DNA of 64,000 nucleotides from Spirochaetae bacterium HGW-Spirochaetae-3 (GCA_002839315.1 PGXV01000006.1:125176-189175), one strand, 5' to 3'; positions 1 through 10,300 are shown, counted from the first letter of the stretch. Notes: a model not told the origin generated them from the letters alone. A program made the numbers and translations.

Positions 1-1
1 G

Positions 2-370
2 CCTATACGCGGCTGGATAACCAGCTGGTACGGATGGAGGGACGACCCGTTCTCCGGAGCCCGTAGCTTCCACACGGGCGTGGATATCGGCGCCCGCAGG
101 GGCGCCTCGGTAAGGGCCGCGATGGAGGGCGTCGTGTCCGCTACCGGGTATTCGACCGTGTCGGGCAACTACGTCGTCATCAGGCACCACTCCGGCTATA
201 CGTCGCTGTATGCGCACCTGGACCGGATAGACGTCAAGCCGGGCCGCAGCGTGTCTCAGGCGACCGTGATTGGCGCCGTCGGCAGTACCGGCTACAGCAC
301 CGGGCCGCACCTGCATTTTACCGTCAGCAAGAACGGGCGTACGATGAACCCCATGACGGTCCTTCGCTAG
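2..370 (+). CDS. M23-family metallopeptidase, C-terminal part (5' end outside window)
   Basis: This is the end of a secreted or envelope zinc endopeptidase of the LytM/M23 class, which cuts peptide cross-links in peptidoglycan. The reading frame is open from base 2 and the start codon lies upstream of the window; about 122 residues are visible. The zinc-site motifs are present: FHTGVDIG (the HxxxD pair) near visible residues 24-31 and GPHLHFTV (the HxH site) close to the end. The sequence YGWRDDPFSG before the first motif is typical of these enzymes. The N-terminal targeting or LysM region cannot be seen. The family assignment is firm, but the substrate and cellular role are not. Confidence 0.93.
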   Translation, partial: PIRGWITSWYGWRDDPFSGARSFHTGVDIGARRGASVRAAMEGVVSATGYSTVSGNYVVIRHHSGYTSLYAHLDRIDVKPGRSVSQATVIGAVGSTGYSTGPHLHFTVSKNGRTMNPMTVLR

Positions 371-383
371 TCGCCTGATTAGT

Positions 384-412
384 TTGACAGGCCTACCCTT
401 TTGGACTACCAT
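384..412 (+). promoter_or_regulatory. sigma-70-type promoter of ptsI
   Basis: TTGACA (384-389), a 17-bp spacer and TACCAT (407-412). The -10 box ends 9 nt before the ATG at 422, so the predicted transcript would begin almost at the start codon. No clear Shine-Dalgarno is present. Confidence 0.6.
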
Positions 413-421
413 GCGGTGAAT

Positions 422-2164
422 ATGAGAAACCTTCAGGGCATACCGGCATCCCCCGGCATAGCCATAGGTTCTGCTTTCGCGTTCCTCGACGACGAGGAGC
501 CGACGATCCCGCGATATACCGTCACGGAGCTTGAGCTCGACGGCGAGTGGGATCGTTTCGTCGTCGCCGTCGGCAAGGCCAAGGACGACGTGACGGTGCT
601 TCGCGACAGGGCGACGCGGGAGATGGGCTCCGAGCACGGCGCCATCTTCGACGCGCACCTCCTGATGCTCGACGACCCCGAGGTGCTCGACGCCATCGAT
701 CTGTCGCTACGGGATTCCTTCCTCAACATAGAGTGGATAGTCCATCAGTACGAGCAGACCATCGTCAAGCGGCTCGAGGGCCTCGACGACCCGATACTGC
801 AGGAACGCACGGTAGACGTGCACGACATAATAAAGCGCGTCCTCAACCACCTGATGTTCCGCGAGCGCTTCTCGCTGGCGGACCTCGGCTCCGACGTCGT
901 GCTGGTCGCCCACAACCTCCTGCCGTCGGACATGATCGCGATGAACCGCGCCAGGGTGAAGGCCATCGTTATGGACGCGGGCGGCAAGACGAGCCATACG
1001 GCCATCCTGGCCCGCGCCTTCGAGATACCGGCGGTGCTCGGGCTCGGCGGCGCGGTGCGCGGCATAAAGAGCGGCGCCATCGTCGTCGTCGACGGCAATA
1101 CCGGCGACGTCAGGGTCGACCCGGACGCCCAGACCCTCGAACGCTACGAGCGCGTGCGCGCGAAGATGGCCGAGCGGGACGAGGACCTGACCGCCATCGC
1201 CTCGTTGCCGGCGAGGACGCTGGACGGCAGGGACGTGCTGATAAAGGCCAATATCGAGGTGCCCGAGGAGACCGATTCCGTGCTCAGGCACGGCGCGGCG
1301 GGGGTCGGCCTGTTCCGGTCGGAGTTCCTCTTCCTGCAGCCGGGGCGCGCGCCCAGCGAGGACTCCCAGTACGCCGCGTACCGTCGGGTCATCGAGGCCA
1401 TGGCCGGCCGTCCCGTCACCATCAGGACCCTGGACGTAGGCGGCGACAAGGTCGTTCCCGACCTCGCGATAGAGGAAGAGAAGAATCCCCTGCTGGGCTG
1501 GCGGGCGATACGGTACTGCCTGTCCGATCCCGAGCTGTTCCAGGATCAGCTGCGCGCCATCCTGCGCGCCAGCGCCCACGGGGACGCGCGTATCATGTTC
1601 CCGATGATATCCGGTCCCGTCGAGCTCGACTCGGCGATAGCCGCGCTCGAGCGCGCCAAGGCCGAGTGCCGCAAGCGTAACCAGGCGTTCCGCGAGGACA
1701 TCCCGGTCGGCATCATGATCGAGGTGCCGAGCGCGGCGCTGATAGCCGATATCCTGGCGACCAAGGTCGACTTCTTCTCGATCGGAACGAACGACCTGAT
1801 CCAGTATACGATAGCCGTCGACCGGGGCAATGAACGGGTAGCGTACCTGCACGAGCCCTTCCATCCGGCCGTGCTGCGCCTCGTCAAGAAGGTGATAGAC
1901 GACGGCCACGCCGCCGGCATACCGGTGTCCATGTGCGGCGAGATGGCCAGCGATCCCTTCGCGGCCATCGTTCTCCTCGGCCTCGGCCTGGACGAATTCT
2001 CCATGTCGGCCGTCTCCGTGCCCGACGTGAAGCGCACGATACGCTCCATCAGCTTCGAGGAGGCGACCGCCGTGGCCGCCGAGGCGCTCAAGCTCTGCTC
2101 TCATCAGGAGACCGAGGCCTTCCTAGCCTCGCGCCTGGCCGACCGCGTATCGCGCGGCGCGTAG
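422..2164 (+). CDS. ptsI: Phosphoenolpyruvate-protein phosphotransferase (PTS enzyme I)
   Basis: Enzyme I transfers phosphate from PEP to HPr, the first step of the phosphotransferase system; it is cytosolic and dimeric. The phosphorylated histidine sits in GGKTSHTAILAR (His about residue 192), and the C-terminal PEP-binding barrel shows IMIEVPSA, SIGTNDLIQY and the catalytic-Cys loop PVSMCGEMASDP. The length of 580 aa is normal for the family. A TTG at 401 would add seven residues, but the family begins right at LQGIPASPGIAIG, and 401 lies between the promoter boxes, so ATG 422 was chosen. No HPr or EII gene lies nearby, so a sugar or a regulatory (nitrogen-type) role cannot be told apart here. 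Confidence 0.95.
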   Translation: MRNLQGIPASPGIAIGSAFAFLDDEEPTIPRYTVTELELDGEWDRFVVAVGKAKDDVTVLRDRATREMGSEHGAIFDAHLLMLDDPEVLDAIDLSLRDSFLNIEWIVHQYEQTIVKRLEGLDDPILQERTVDVHDIIKRVLNHLMFRERFSLADLGSDVVLVAHNLLPSDMIAMNRARVKAIVMDAGGKTSHTAILARAFEIPAVLGLGGAVRGIKSGAIVVVDGNTGDVRVDPDAQTLERYERVRAKMAERDEDLTAIASLPARTLDGRDVLIKANIEVPEETDSVLRHGAAGVGLFRSEFLFLQPGRAPSEDSQYAAYRRVIEAMAGRPVTIRTLDVGGDKVVPDLAIEEEKNPLLGWRAIRYCLSDPELFQDQLRAILRASAHGDARIMFPMISGPVELDSAIAALERAKAECRKRNQAFREDIPVGIMIEVPSAALIADILATKVDFFSIGTNDLIQYTIAVDRGNERVAYLHEPFHPAVLRLVKKVIDDGHAAGIPVSMCGEMASDPFAAIVLLGLGLDEFSMSAVSVPDVKRTIRSISFEEATAVAAEALKLCSHQETEAFLASRLADRVSRGA

Positions 2165-2218
2165 GCGGGTAAGACTCTCTAGCCCAACGGCCCCGTTCCG
2201 GTATATCCTGTAGTACTA

Positions 2219-3607
2219 ATGAACAAAGAAACCATCATAGAGCCGCCCCGCGTACGCTGGCGCGGCCTTCCTACGATCGCCATAGCCGGGCGTCCCAACG
2301 TCGGCAAGTCGACGCTTTTCAATAGGCTCCTCCACTCGCGCCGCGCGATAGTCGATCCCACTCCCGGGGTCACGCGCGACCCGATAGAGGGCGAGTGGAC
2401 GCCCGACGGCGCGGATATGCCCGTCCTGATCATCGACACCGGCGGACTCAAGATCGACCGGGACGACATGGACGACCTCGTCGCCAAGAAGAGCTGGGAA
2501 CGCATCGCGTCGGCCGATCTCGTGCTGTTCCTGCTGGACTGCGTCAACGTCACGCCGGAGGACGAGGAATTCGCGGCGATGCTCAGGCGCTACTCGGACA
2601 AGGTCGTCGTCGTCGTAAACAAGGCGGACAGCCCGGAGCGGGACGCCAGGGCCTGGTCCCACGCGTCGTGGGGCTACAAGGACATGGTGTTCGTCTCCGC
2701 GGAGCACGGCCGCAACATAGACCAGCTCGAGGAGCTCATCGTCTCCCGCATGGACTGGTCCCGGGCCGAGCGCGAGGAAGAGACGCACGACGATATACGC
2801 GTCGCGATCATGGGCAAGCCGAACGTCGGCAAGTCGACGCTCCTCAACCGGCTCCTGGGCGCGGAACGCTCCATCGTCAGCGACATGCCGGGCACGACGC
2901 GCGACGTCGTCGAGGGACACTTCGTATGGAAGGGCCGTACCTTCACGGTGCTCGATACCGCCGGGATGCGGCGCAAGGCCAAGGTGACCGAGGACGTCGA
3001 GTACTACTCGGTGAACCGGGCGATCAGGACGCTAGACCGCGCCGACGTCGTCGTGCTGATGATAGACGCCCAGGAAGGCCTGTCCGACCAGGACAAGAAG
3101 ATAGTCCGCCTGGCAACCGACAAGGGCCGCGGCGTCGTGTTCGCGCTTAATAAGTGGGACCAGATGCCCGCTATCAAGAATACCTTCGAGGCGGCCAGGG
3201 ACAAGCTCCAGTTCTTCTTCGCGCAGATGGCATACGCTCCCGTGCTGCCCCTGTCGGCCAAGGACGGCGAGGGAGTCGACAAGCTCCTCAAGACCGTCGC
3301 CGAGCTGTTCGACCAGCTCAATACCAAGATCGAGACGTCGAGGCTCAACAAGGCGGTGCACGACTGGATCGACAGCTCTCCGCCGCCCGCGAGCCCCCGG
3401 GCCCGGTTCAAGCTACGCTACGCCGTGCAGACGGGCGTCAACCCGGTCTCGTTCGCCATCTTCGCGACGCGGCCCGAACTCGTAGGCGATTCGTACCGGT
3501 CCTACCTGCGGAACAAGATACGGACGGACCTCGGCTTCAAGAACGTGCCCATCGAGGTGGAGATGCGCGCCTCACGCAAACGCTTCGAGGACCTGGACAA
3601 GGGATAG
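2219..3607 (+). CDS. der: Ribosome biogenesis GTPase Der (EngA)
   Basis: Der is a double-GTPase that helps assemble the 50S ribosomal subunit. Two G domains are visible in tandem: GRPNVGKST (about residues 24-32) with DTGG and NKAD, then GKPNVGKST (about 199-207) with DTAG and NKWD. A C-terminal KH-like domain follows and ends at a basic tail. At 462 aa it has the usual length. The ATG at 2219 lacks a clear ribosome-binding site; a TATCCT hexamer ends 9 nt upstream but has no good -35 partner. The MerR gene starts 3 nt after the stop. Confidence 0.97.
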   Translation: MNKETIIEPPRVRWRGLPTIAIAGRPNVGKSTLFNRLLHSRRAIVDPTPGVTRDPIEGEWTPDGADMPVLIIDTGGLKIDRDDMDDLVAKKSWERIASADLVLFLLDCVNVTPEDEEFAAMLRRYSDKVVVVVNKADSPERDARAWSHASWGYKDMVFVSAEHGRNIDQLEELIVSRMDWSRAEREEETHDDIRVAIMGKPNVGKSTLLNRLLGAERSIVSDMPGTTRDVVEGHFVWKGRTFTVLDTAGMRRKAKVTEDVEYYSVNRAIRTLDRADVVVLMIDAQEGLSDQDKKIVRLATDKGRGVVFALNKWDQMPAIKNTFEAARDKLQFFFAQMAYAPVLPLSAKDGEGVDKLLKTVAELFDQLNTKIETSRLNKAVHDWIDSSPPPASPRARFKLRYAVQTGVNPVSFAIFATRPELVGDSYRSYLRNKIRTDLGFKNVPIEVEMRASRKRFEDLDKG

Positions 3608-3610
3608 TCG

Positions 3611-3994
3611 GTGGGCGGCCCGTATCGTACCGGCGACGTGGAACGCCTCCTGGGGCTAGGGGAGCACGTGCTCCGCTACTGGGAGCGGGAACTGCCCATC
3701 CTGTCGCCGGCGCGGTCTCCGTTCGGTCGCCGTGAATGGTCGGAATCCGACATTTCGCTGCTGTTGCGGGTCCGGCACCTGGTCAAGGACCGGGGATTCG
3801 GGCTTTCGGCTACCATGGACGCGCTGATAGCCGAGCGATCGGGCTCGGCCGCTGACGTAGCCGCCGCGATGGCCGAGCTTAGGGCCGGCCTCGTATCTTC
3901 GTATTTCGAATCCAGGGCGCTCGCGGAGCGTATCGCGTCCCGCTCGCTAATAAAAAATACTATGGAGGAAATCAATGCCCGCACAGAACGCTAA
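3611..3994 (+). CDS. MerR-family transcriptional regulator
   Basis: A small (127 aa) regulator with an N-terminal MerR winged helix: YRTGDVERLLGLGEHVLRYWERE, then a wing containing GRREWSESD and the helix LLRVRHLVKDRGFGL. The remaining 60 residues are a short helical tail without the paired cysteines of metal-sensing MerR proteins, so its signal is unknown. It starts with GTG three bases after der and its last 20 bases overlap the aminopeptidase gene, whose Shine-Dalgarno (GGAGG) lies inside this coding sequence. The two are therefore translationally linked. Homologues of this heat-shock/differentiation-like MerR type are common in spirochaetes; the target here is unknown. Confidence 0.8.
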   Translation: MGGPYRTGDVERLLGLGEHVLRYWERELPILSPARSPFGRREWSESDISLLLRVRHLVKDRGFGLSATMDALIAERSGSAADVAAAMAELRAGLVSSYFESRALAERIASRSLIKNTMEEINARTER

Positions 3995-5297
3995 ATCGCT
4001 ATGCGATTTCATAGACGCCTCTCCTACGCCGTACCACGCCGTCGATTCTGCCCAGGCGACCCTCAACGCCGTCGGGGCCGTTCGCCTCGACGAGCGCGAC
4101 GCGTGGCGCCTGGAACCCGGCCGGACCTACTACGTCGCTCGCGACGGCGCTTCGCTCGTCGCGTTCCGGATGGGACGCCTGGCGCCGTCCGAGGCCGGTT
4201 TCGCCTTCGCGGGCGCGCATACCGACGCTCCGGGGTTACGGGCGCGGATAGAGAAATCGGTGGCCGCGAGGGGCTTCGAACGAGCGGCCGTCGAGGCGTA
4301 CGGCGGCCCGATACACTCGACCTGGCTCGACCGCCCGCTGTCCTTGGCGGGCCGCGTCGTCGTGAGATCGGCCGGGGGGCGCACTGAGCGGCGGCTCGTC
4401 AACTTCGCGAGGCCCGTGGCCGTGATTCCCAACCTGGCCATACACTTCAATAGGGACATGAACAAGGGCGTCGAGTACGCCATGAACGGTTCCTTGCTAC
4501 CTATCGTATCGGCTTCAGGCCATAACGGGAAGGAAGGCGGCGCCGGCGCGTCCTGGCTCGTACGAGCCGTAGCCGCGGAGCTCTGCGTCGAAACCGATGC
4601 CGTCGTCGCGGCGGAGCTGACCTTCGTCGACGCGGCTCCGTCCATAGCGTTCGGCATGGACTCCGAGCTGCTCTCGGCTCCGCGCATCGATAACCTGGAA
4701 GGCTGTCACGCGGTGCTTTCGGCGTTCGCGTCGGCAACAGCGCGCGATCACGGCCAGGTGGCCGTCCTGTTCGATAACGAGGAGATTGGCTCCGGCACGT
4801 CGCGGGGCGCCGATTCGGCCTTCCTCCGTGACATAGTAGAGCGTATCGTCGCGCTTTCCGACGGTTCCGGACCGGAGGCGGCGCATCGGGCGCTCGCGCG
4901 GTCGTTCAGCGTATCGGTCGACGGCGCGCAGGGGTGGCATCCGTCGTACGCGGACAAATTCGACGAGGACTTCGCGCCCGTGCTCAATGGAGGGCCGGCG
5001 GTAAAGGCGAACGCCAACGTGCGCTACGCCACCGACGCGGTAGGCGAGGCTGCGTTCAGGGGGCTGTGCGAGTCTTCCGGCGTTCCATGCCAGCGCTTCA
5101 GGATGCGCGCCGACCTCGCTCCCGGAACGACCATAGGGCCCATCAGCTCCGCCATGCTCGGCGTGAGGACCGTCGACGTAGGCGTACCGATGCTCGCGAT
5201 GCACTCCTGTCGCGAGACGGCCGGCGCGTACGACCACGACTACATGATAAGCGCCCTCCGCGCCCTGTACGCCTCCGGTCCATCCATTGTCGACTGA
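3975..5297 (+). CDS. apeB: M18-family aminopeptidase (apeB-like)
   Basis: A cytosolic zinc aminopeptidase of the aspartyl-aminopeptidase family (M18), which forms a tetrahedral dodecamer and removes N-terminal residues from peptides. Metal-site motifs are visible: AGAHTDAPGLR (His and Asp) near residue 80, FDNEEIGSGTSRGA (the catalytic and metal glutamates) near 265, and MLAMHSCRETAG (the last metal His) near 413. The 440-aa length is typical. ATG 3975 is preceded by GGAGGAAATCA, a good ribosome-binding site located inside the merR gene. The gene ends at a strong hairpin shared with the convergent neighbour. Confidence 0.93.
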   Translation: MPAQNAKSLCDFIDASPTPYHAVDSAQATLNAVGAVRLDERDAWRLEPGRTYYVARDGASLVAFRMGRLAPSEAGFAFAGAHTDAPGLRARIEKSVAARGFERAAVEAYGGPIHSTWLDRPLSLAGRVVVRSAGGRTERRLVNFARPVAVIPNLAIHFNRDMNKGVEYAMNGSLLPIVSASGHNGKEGGAGASWLVRAVAAELCVETDAVVAAELTFVDAAPSIAFGMDSELLSAPRIDNLEGCHAVLSAFASATARDHGQVAVLFDNEEIGSGTSRGADSAFLRDIVERIVALSDGSGPEAAHRALARSFSVSVDGAQGWHPSYADKFDEDFAPVLNGGPAVKANANVRYATDAVGEAAFRGLCESSGVPCQRFRMRADLAPGTTIGPISSAMLGVRTVDVGVPMLAMHSCRETAGAYDHDYMISALRALYASGPSIVD

Positions 5298-5315
5298 TTC
5301 CATAGCTTCTTCATA

Positions 5316-5349
5316 AAAAGCGAGGCCGCCCCGGGAGGGGCGGCCTCGC
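5316..5349 (-). terminator. Intrinsic terminator between convergent genes
   Basis: A perfect 13-bp stem (5320-5332 / 5337-5349) with loop GGGA. Read on the minus strand it is followed by five T, so it terminates the minus-strand envelope genes. On the plus strand it has no T-tract but may still slow RNA polymerase after the aminopeptidase gene. Confidence 0.85.
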
Positions 5350-5369
5350 TGCATCTAGCGGCGGACGTA

Positions 5370-6068
5370 TTACTCTGCGATCCCGAAGGTCGGGTATTTC
5401 TCGCCGTCGATCCAGACGCCGTCTCGGAGCTCGTTGGCGAGCGGCGGAATGGAAAGCGTCATGCCGGGAAGGATCAGGTCGGGATTCGCCGGATTAGGCA
5501 ACGCCTTCTTGTTGGCCTGATACAGGAGCGGCCACTTGAGTGGATCGTTGTAGATGAACGGCAGTCCTGCGATGCGCCATAGGCAGTCGGTGTTCTTCTC
5601 CAGCTCCCTGACGACGAAGTACGCCGGCAGCGCCTGCTCGTCGGTGACGGCCGCCAGGTACGCGTCCACCGTATACGCGTGCGTGGTCGCGTCGTCGTAC
5701 CGTTCGGCGGTGAACGCCGCGCGGGCCGCCGCGAGGGAGGCCGTGGCCCCGGCGTAGTCCTCGGGGAAGCGGATCTGGGCGCGTACTCCGGTCGCCCAAT
5801 CGTAACGAGCCTGGGCCGAGTCGATGGCCTTCCTCGCGGTGCGCATGGAGAGGATCATCGCGACGTACTCGTCGGACAGCCTCGCGTTCTCCTGCGCCTG
5901 GGCCGCCAGGTCCGCGGCCTCGTCGTATTCGCCCTCGTCGAAGGCTACGCGGGCGGCGGCCTCCAGTTGGAGGCTCTTTCGGTAGTACGTATTGTCGACG
6001 AGGCTCTGGGCCTGCGCCGCGGTGACGATAAAAGCGAGGACGATGAAGGCGATTATGGTTTTCTTCAT
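5370..6068 (-). CDS. Secreted LysM-like repeat protein
   Basis: A periplasmic or envelope protein of 232 aa. The signal peptide MKKTIIAFIVLAFIVTAAQA is followed by a probable cut before QS. The middle is alpha-helical and TPR-like (EAAARVAFDEGEYDEAADLA and similar), and the last 60 residues resemble a LysM module (DCLWRIAG, then WPLLYQANK, then LILPGMTLSIP), which would bind peptidoglycan. ATG 6068 is preferred to GTG 6077 because GGAGGAG lies 8 nt before it. The Shine-Dalgarno is made of the last codons of the upstream lipoprotein gene, so the two form an operon. The exact function is unknown; treponemes carry similar LysM proteins in pairs like this one. Confidence 0.72.
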   Translation of the reverse strand: MKKTIIAFIVLAFIVTAAQAQSLVDNTYYRKSLQLEAAARVAFDEGEYDEAADLAAQAQENARLSDEYVAMILSMRTARKAIDSAQARYDWATGVRAQIRFPEDYAGATASLAAARAAFTAERYDDATTHAYTVDAYLAAVTDEQALPAYFVVRELEKNTDCLWRIAGLPFIYNDPLKWPLLYQANKKALPNPANPDLILPGMTLSIPPLANELRDGVWIDGEKYPTFGIAE

Positions 6069-6073
6069 GGCGT

Positions 6074-7198
6074 TCACTCCTCCTCGCCTTCGGTTGCCGG
6101 CGCTTCGACGACCGGTTCGTCGGAGTCGAGAACGTCGGTTCCGATCGCTTCATCGCCCTTCTCGGCGATCGTCGCGCTCCGCGCGTTCTTGTCGCCTGCC
6201 GCCTGTATGGCCGCTACGGCGGCCGCGCGCTTGGTCGCTGCTAGCTCGTAGACTTCCTGGAACAGGTATTCTGACTTCTCGAAGAGCGGCGCGGCCGCTT
6301 CGTTGTCGCCGGATGCCGAGGCCGCTACCGCGGCGTCCCATACGGCCTTGGCGTCGGCATAGCCTTGCTTGACCGCGACCTGGGCCTTTATCGCCTCGGC
6401 GTCGACCTTGAACCGTTCCGCGGCGGAGCGATTCCGTCCGGCGGTCAGTTCCCATCCCTTGGACAATACCAGCCGGTATCGCAACAGGGACTCGTCGGCC
6501 GCGTCGCCTGCGGCCTTCGGATCGGTAGCCATGAGCCCGTCTACGGCGGCGAGCTTCTGGCCGGCGAGCTCGTAGTTGCCGGCGTCCATGGGGCCGTATT
6601 CAAGATTGTCTACGGTAGTCTTCACCGATACGGCGGTCGAGCGCTTCTCTACCGCGTCGAACGCGGCGATAGCCAGTCCGTACGCGTCTATGGCTCCCCG
6701 GATGTCGCCGGCGGCGAGGGCCGCGTCAGCCGCGACAAGGAGCGCGTCGGCTTGCGCGAGGGCCTCGGGCGACAGCGTCTCGGCGTCCGCGTTCAGGGCT
6801 CGCTGCCTGGAGTCGGCCGCGGCGGCCTTGCGGTTCTGGGCGGCGAGCGGGCCGCCCTTGGAGACGAGGTCGGCGAACAGCGGCTCGGCCGCGCCGAGCT
6901 CTGCCATGGCGGTCGGCCTGTCGTCCGCGTCGAGGGCGGCCTTGCCGGCTACGTACCGAGCCTCGGCCGCGGCGTAGTCCTCGGCCATGCTGTCCTTGAG
7001 GCCCAGTTCGAAGGCCTCTTTCCTGAGCGCCAGGACACGGCCGTGCAACGCGTCCAGGTCCTCTTTGGATATTTCGGGTCCCTTAACGGGTTCTACGGTT
7101 TGCGGCTCCGGTTCCGGGGCGGCGGGCGGCTTGGTAGCGCAGGCCGACAGTATAACGGCCGCGGCCAATCCGAGTATCGATACGCGTCGTAGCGTCAT
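6074..7198 (-). CDS. Alanine-rich TPR-like lipoprotein
   Basis: A 374-aa lipoprotein with signal MTLRRVSILGLAAAVILSAC (lipobox LSAC), a Pro/Glu-rich linker, then repeated helix pairs such as DYAAAEARYVAGKAAL and GDIRGAIDAYGLAIAAF, which look like degenerate tetratricopeptide repeats. The C-terminus is acidic and disordered. ATG 7198 has GGAGG five bases upstream; the in-frame ATG at 7210 overlaps that site and is less likely. It precedes the LysM-like protein by 5 nt, suggesting that both act together at the cell wall. I do not recognise a specific function. Confidence 0.72.
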   Translation of the reverse strand: MTLRRVSILGLAAAVILSACATKPPAAPEPEPQTVEPVKGPEISKEDLDALHGRVLALRKEAFELGLKDSMAEDYAAAEARYVAGKAALDADDRPTAMAELGAAEPLFADLVSKGGPLAAQNRKAAAADSRQRALNADAETLSPEALAQADALLVAADAALAAGDIRGAIDAYGLAIAAFDAVEKRSTAVSVKTTVDNLEYGPMDAGNYELAGQKLAAVDGLMATDPKAAGDAADESLLRYRLVLSKGWELTAGRNRSAAERFKVDAEAIKAQVAVKQGYADAKAVWDAAVAASASGDNEAAAPLFEKSEYLFQEVYELAATKRAAAVAAIQAAGDKNARSATIAEKGDEAIGTDVLDSDEPVVEAPATEGEEE

Positions 7199-7336
7199 TC
7201 GTACCTCCATTTGATTATCGTTGCGGCAGAGCCGCAGGGGACGGGCATAAACGATTCCTTGCCTTCGACTTATGGATTACATGACAGTACCACATTCAAA
7301 GGCGTCGTTGACAACATTATAGTATAAAAAAGCCCT
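7199..7336 (-). promoter_or_regulatory. Intergenic region with AT-rich probable promoter
   Basis: Between the lipoprotein gene and the ileS terminator. On the minus strand TATACTATAAT (about 7316-7326) offers overlapping -10 boxes, but no good -35 could be assigned because the upstream side is the terminator T-tract. Nothing else is seen here. Confidence 0.4.
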
Positions 7337-7368
7337 GAAAAAAAGGGGAAAGGCGCGAGCCTTTCCCC
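7337..7368 (-). terminator. Intrinsic terminator of ileS
   Basis: A 10-bp perfect stem (7345-7354 / 7359-7368) with loop GCGA, followed on the minus strand by a run of eight T-type bases. It lies 24 nt after the ileS stop codon. Confidence 0.92.
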
Positions 7369-7392
7369 GATAGGACTATTTACGCTATCGAA

Positions 7393-10300
7393 TCAGGCTT
7401 TTTCGAGCGCGACCTTCCACGAATCGTCGCCCGCCTCGATATCGACCTGCCCGGGGATGGCTTCCCATCGTAGGGCTACGGTGAGGGTCTCGCCGGAGAC
7501 GAAGTCGCCGAACGCGTCGAACGCGCGTTTCAGCTCGTCGGATCCGAATACGGACAACCGTATGCGGTCGGTGACGGCCAAGCCGGAATCCTTGCGGAGC
7601 GTCTGCACGCCGCGGACGAGGTCTCGCGCGTTGCCTTCGTCCAGTAGGGCCTGCGATATCTGCGCGTCGAGGGCTACGGTCAGCGTGCCTTCGTTAACGA
7701 CGCGTAGCCCGGCCTTCTCCTGGCGGCGTACCTCGACCTTGTCCAGGGTAAGCTCGACGTGGCGGCCGGCGACCTCTATGACCAGGGTCGAGCCGGATAG
7801 CAGGCTGGCGATCTGCTTCGGCGACAGCGCCTCGACCATCGCCGCGCCGGCCTTCATGTCCTTGCCCAGTTCCTTGCCGAGCGCGCGGAAATTCGCCTTG
7901 GCCTGGTACTCGACGAGCTCTTCCTCGTCGTCGCGGAATATCACTTCCTTGACGTTGAGCTCGTCGCGGATGATGTCCTCCATCTCGAGGAGGACGGCGC
8001 GCTCGCGGGCGTCCTTGGTCACGAGGTGTACTGCGGCCAGCGGCTGGCGGATCTTGAGCTCGTGCTGGTAGCGGAGCGAGCGGCCCATCGTCACGGCCTT
8101 GCGCACCGCTTCCATCTTCCACTCCAGGTCCTCGTCGCGATAGCGCTCGTCGTACTCGGGGTACGAGGCCAGGTGTATGCTCCGCGGGGCGTCCTCGTTC
8201 GAGCCGTCGCCGCGGAGGTTCGTCCACATGGTTTCGGTGATGAAGGGCGTTACCGGGGCCATGCACAGCGCGAGCCGCCGGAGGACGCGGTACAGCGTGG
8301 CGTACGCCTCCACCTTGTCCCCGTCGTTCTCGGAGCGCCAGAAGCGCCTTCGGGAGCGCCGTATGTACCAGTTGTTGAGCGCGTCTATGAAGTCGAGCAT
8401 CGGGCCGATCGCCGCCTGCATGTCGTAGCCCTCGAGCCCGGCGCCCACCGCGCGCACCATCGTCTCGCACCTGGACAGTATCCAGCGGTCCATCGGGTTG
8501 GCCGCGGATATCGGCGCCTCTCCCGGCTCGATCTTGTCGATGTTGGCGTACGTGACGAAGAAGCCGTAGGCGCTCCATAGCGGTAACAGTATGCTCTTGA
8601 CGATCTCGCGGACGCCGTCGTCCGTGAAGCACAGGTCGTCGGCCCGTAGCACCGGGGAACCCATAAGGTACAGCCTGAGCGCGTCCGCGCCGAATTTGTT
8701 TATCGCTTCCATCGGGTCGGTATAGTTACGCTGCGACTTGGACATCTTCTTGCCGTCGGCCGCGAGCACCATGCCCGATACGATGCAGTTCTGGAAGGCG
8801 GGCCGGTCGAAGAGCGCCGCCGCGAGCACGGTGAGCGAATAGAACCATCCGCGCGTCTGGTCGAGGCTCTCCGATATGAAGTCGGCCGGGAAGTGGCCCT
8901 CGAAGTGCTCCTTGTTCTCGAACGGGTAGTGGACCTGCGCGTAGGGCATGGATCCCGACTCGAACCAGCAGTCGAGCACCTCGGGGATGCGGGCCATCGT
9001 CGATCCGCAGGAGCACGGCATCGTCACCTCGTCGACGAAATGCTTATGGAGATCCGTGAGCCTGACGCCCGACAGCCGCTCGAGTTCCGCGCGCGAGCCG
9101 ACGCAGACGGTCTTGCCGCAATCGGGGCATTTCCAGATCGGCAGCGGGTTTCCCCAGTAGCGGCTCCGTGATATCGCCCAGTCGCGGGCGCCCTCGAGCC
9201 ACTTGCCGAATCGGCCGTTCTTTATATGGGCGGGCTCCCAGTGGATCTTCTGGTTGGCCGCGATGAATTTCGGCTTTATCGGGTCGATCTTGACGAACCA
9301 GCTGCCGACCGCCCGGTAGATGAGCGGGTGCTCGCAGCGCCAGCAGTGCGGGTACGCGTGGAGTATCTGGTCGCGCTTGGCCAGCTTGCCCTCGGCCTTG
9401 AGCCGCTCCATGATATCCTTGTCGCAGTCCTTGACGAAGCGGCCCGCGTAGTCGGATACCTCGGCGGTGAACTTGCACTCCGCGTCTATCGGGCAGACGG
9501 TCGGGACGCCGGTGCCTTTGAGTACCTCGTGGTCCTCCTCGCCGAAGCCCGGGGCCGTATGCACGATGCCGGTGCCGTCCTCGGTGGTGACATGGCCTCC
9601 CGTATACGTGCGGAACGCGTTCTGGGCGGCTAGCTCGGCGAAGTAGGGGAACAGCGGCTCGTATTCGATGCCGGCGAGCTCCGAGCCCTTCTTGCGCCAC
9701 AGGATCTCGGGTAGCTGACCCTCTTTATAGTACGCGCCGAGGCGCGATTCGGCGAGGATGTAGCGCTCTGCGTTATCCTTAACGAGGACGTAGTCGATGT
9801 CCGGCCCGAGGCAGAGGGCCAGGTTCGACGGCAGGGTCCAGGGCGTCGTCGTCCAGGCCAGGAGATAGGTCGACCCGTCCGGGAGGCCGTCCAGGCCCTT
9901 CGGCGCGGCCTTTACCTTGAACTTGAGCGTTATGGCCGGATCGTGCACGTCCTTGTATCCGCCTAGCGCCAGCTCGTGGTTGGAGAGTACGGTGGAGCAA
10001 CGGGGGCAGTAGGGGAGGATGTAATGGCCTTCGTAAACGAGGCCCTTATCCCAGAGGCTCTTCACTACCCACCAGATCGACTCCATGTAGTCGGGATCCA
10101 TCGTCTTGTAATCGTTGTCGAAGTCTACCCAGCGGCCGGCGCGCGTCATGATGGTGCGCCATTCCTGGACGTAGCGTAGTACCGACGAGCGGCACGCCTC
10201 GTTGAAGTTGGCCACGCCGAAGCGCTCGATATCGGTCTTGGAGTCGAGGCCGAGCTCCTTTTCTATCAGGTTCTCAACCGGAAGCCCGTGACAGTCCCAG

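Noticed and set aside
707-2104. Long minus-strand open frame opposite ptsI
   Set aside because: Mirror of a strongly coding GC-rich gene; composition is Arg/Gly/His-rich without any domain.
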